The notes under the pieces: model-generated
What the model was told of the DNA's origin: nothing
The model's database searches: none
Seen by the model: the letters and a program-made list of their open reading frames with translations, nothing else
Shown: piece after piece, positions 62,407-64,000 of the stretch
How the letters are laid out: every line of letters begins with the position of its first letter
How positions within the stretch are numbered: the first letter of the stretch is position 1
Source: an uncultured Opitutaceae bacterium
GTDB taxonomy: Bacteria > Verrucomicrobiota > Verrucomicrobiia > Opitutales > Opitutaceae
Direction: 5' to 3'
DNA length: 64,000 bases
Assembly: GCA_951813085.1 (NCBI GenBank)
Contig: OX638348.1
Coordinates: 3,853,627-3,917,626 of the forward strand
Made by a program: the position numbers and the translations under genes

Positions 62407-63460
62407 ATGGAAGACGAGATCAAGGAGGAGCTGATCGACCAGCCTCTCGACGGCTATAGCGGCCCGGAGGGCCTGGTAGGTCCCGAAGGGCTTTTAGCAG
62501 AGCTGAAGAAGCGGCTGATGAACCGGGTTCTGGACGCGGAGCTGACCGCTCACCTGGGGCGGGGGAAGCATGCCTGGGCCAATGGCGGGAACGTCCGCAG
62601 CGGCAAGACGCTTCGCAGCGACGACGGGAAGCTTGCGATCGAGGTTCCCCGGGACCGCAAGGGCGAGCTCGAGCCTGCGCTCTCGGGGCCTGGCGGTCCG
62701 GGACGTCCAGGAGCGCCTGCTTGGGATGCACAAGGTGGAGGTCTCGCCCATGCTCATCCCCAGCGCCACCGAGGCGGCGGCCGAGGTCTCCAACCGGGCG
62801 GTCTGCCTGGCCCTGGCGATAGCGATGGAGGGTCGCAGGGAGGCGCTGGGGATGCGGTCCTCCCGGAGCGAGGGCTCCAAGTTCTGGCTGAACGTCCTCA
62901 CCGAGCTGAAGGGCCGGGGCGTATCCGGCATCCTGGTATGCTGCGTGGACGGCCTGTCCGAGGCCATCGAGACGGTCTACCCGAAGGCCGCGAAGCGCAG
63001 CTGCGCATCGCGCGCATGCTCCGCAACAGCCTCAAGCGCGTCAGCTGGAAGGAGAAGAGGCAGGCTGCCTCGGAGCTGAGGAGCCTCTGCAAGGCCCCGA
63101 CAGCCGAGGCCGCCAAGCTGGCCCTGGACCAGTTCCGGTCCAAGCGCGACGAGCGCTTCCCCGCGATCGGCAGAAGCTGGGAGGCGCATTGGGAGAGCGC
63201 GACCCCGTTCCTCGACTGCCCCGAGGACATCGGCAAGGTCCATATGCGCCGCCAGCGCCGGCGAGCCCCTCAACAGCTCGTCCAGGAAGATCAGCCGCAA
63301 CCGTAATCTCTTCCCGACCACGGACTCGCTCTACAGGCTCTTCTACCTGGCGATTCGCAGCATCTCCAGGAAATGGACCAGGCCCGCGAGGAACGGGGCC
63401 GCGGCCCTGGACCGCTTTACCATTGAGTTCGGAGACAGAACCACAGAAAACAACAAATAA
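62407..63460 (+). pseudogene. IS256-family (mutator) transposase, multiply frameshifted
   Basis: Pieces in three frames: ELIDQPLDGYSGPEGLVGPE ... LAIEVPRDRKGE; then LRSRGLAVRDVQERLLGM ... SKFWLNVLTELKGRGVSGIL and VCCVDGLSEAIETVYPKA; then MLRNSLKRVSWKEKRQAASE ... AIGRSWEAHWE and finally LFPTTDSLYRLFYLAIRSIS to DRFTIEFGD. All match IS256-family transposases in order. At least three frameshifts or deletions are present. Much more G+C-rich than the neighbouring genes. Confidence 0.85.
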
Positions 63461-63469
63461 CCAAGCATC

Positions 63470-63483
63470 TGTAAAAAAGTTTA
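63470..63483. repeat. Palindrome at the right end of the IS256 remnant
   Basis: GTAAAAAAGTTTAC lies between the transposase stop and the truncated ABC gene and probably belongs to the insertion element's terminal repeat. A matching left end was not identified with confidence. Confidence 0.4.
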
Positions 63484-63494
63484 CACAAATATCC

Positions 63495-64000
63495 TTACAC
63501 CGCCATCATGATCGTAGTCCCTTTTCCGCGACGCGCTCCGAGCGTTTCGATGATCGCTATCTCTGTTTCGTTGTCCACTGCGCTCAGGGCATCGTCCAAT
63601 AAGAGAACGGGGGGATTGCGAAGGAGGGCTTTCGATATCGCCACACGCTGGCGCTGTCCACCGGAGAGGGTAACTCCTCGTTCTCCAATCTCGGTGTCAT
63701 AGCCTTTTGAAAAGTCGACGATGGCATCGTGAATACAGGCGGCTCGGGCTGCTTTCTCGATGTCGTGGGCGGTAGCGGCTCCTGAGCCGAAGCGAATATT
63801 CTCCGCGATCGTCCTAGAGTAGAGGAATGGCTCCTGGAGGACGAACCCCGAATTGCTCGCGGATGTAAGCGTGGTCGAGTTCCTTCAAGTCCAAGCCGTC
63901 AATGCGGATGCCTCCTTCGTCGCAGTCATAGAATCGAAGCAGGAGATTCATCAAGGTAGTCTTTCCTGAGCCGGAGGCTCCGAGAATGGCCAAGGTTTGT
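63495..64000 (-). pseudogene. ABC exporter ATP-binding domain, truncated and frameshifted
   Basis: Minus strand, running off the right edge. Walker A GASGSGKTT, then a one-base shift at CCCC (about 63848-63851), then [20 protein letters not shown] (Q-loop), [20 protein letters not shown] (signature) and [11 protein letters not shown] (Walker B with Asp in place of the catalytic Glu, as in the degenerate site of heterodimeric exporters). It stops at [10 protein letters not shown], just before the H-loop (expected AHR), where the insertion element begins. The gene is therefore dead. Confidence 0.85.

Noticed and set aside
62570..63079. 169-residue frame as a separate gene
   Set aside because: Its sequence is the middle part of the frameshifted IS256 transposase.

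Overview
The window looks like a chromosome segment of a marine Verrucomicrobiota, most likely Opitutae/Puniceicoccales. This is inferred from gene content: many formylglycine sulfatases, a TonB receptor with a 'YTLSPFSVTAAEGY' N-terminus, a DUF1501/PSD1 pair, DUF5069, and few clear Shine-Dalgarno sites. No rRNA, tRNA or CRISPR array was seen.

1-25 kb is a polysaccharide (probably sulfated glycan) utilisation region. It holds six sulfatases (one cut by the left edge), an esterase, two SSS-family sodium symporters around a LacI regulator, a TonB receptor with a strong terminator, and a minus-strand run of PSD1 cytochrome-like protein, DUF1501, sulfatase and sugar isomerase. Two dispersed palindromic repeat families occur here. 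Family A flanks a GxxExxY gene, and a third copy is split by a 143 bp MITE-like element with an 8 bp target duplication. Family B flanks one sulfatase in inverted orientation.

25.4-28.2 kb is a class I aldolase gene cut cleanly by a 2,036 bp insert. The insert carries an Mrr-type restriction endonuclease, a small membrane protein and a frameshifted YHYH nuclease-like gene. Removing it restores the aldolase frame exactly.

28.6-44.4 kb is ordinary chromosome: AGCS symporter, a 3-hydroxyisobutyrate dehydrogenase-family gene, SulP permease with a frameshifted CBS gene, an enolase-superfamily enzyme, an RNase III-like protein, cysC, a HAD phosphatase, a dicarboxylate symporter and uvrB.

44.5-55.9 kb is an accessory island between uvrB and an aminotransferase. 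It contains (i) a 2.47 kb IS1595-family transposon with perfect 29 bp terminal inverted repeats, carrying a complete, translationally overlapping methyltransferase plus MvaI/BcnI-like endonuclease; (ii) a PD-(D/E)XK nuclease-like gene and a two-gene pair of a Ser/Thr kinase and an unrecognised 404-residue protein, a candidate defence system; (iii) a dead IS1-family transposase; and (iv) a second, decayed IS1595-like element carrying a methyltransferase-HNH fusion. Its transposase is split by phage- or plasmid-like DNA with a giant hairpin, 62 bp repeats and a DnaB N-terminal domain. The two IS1595 elements share the order transposase-overlapping methyltransferase-nuclease, which suggests a class of restriction-modification-carrying transposons.

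55.9-64 kb returns to chromosome: aminotransferase, cysD, cysN (with cysC and SulP making a sulfate uptake and activation set), glgC and a universal stress protein. It ends in a decayed IS256-family transposase that truncates an ABC exporter gene.
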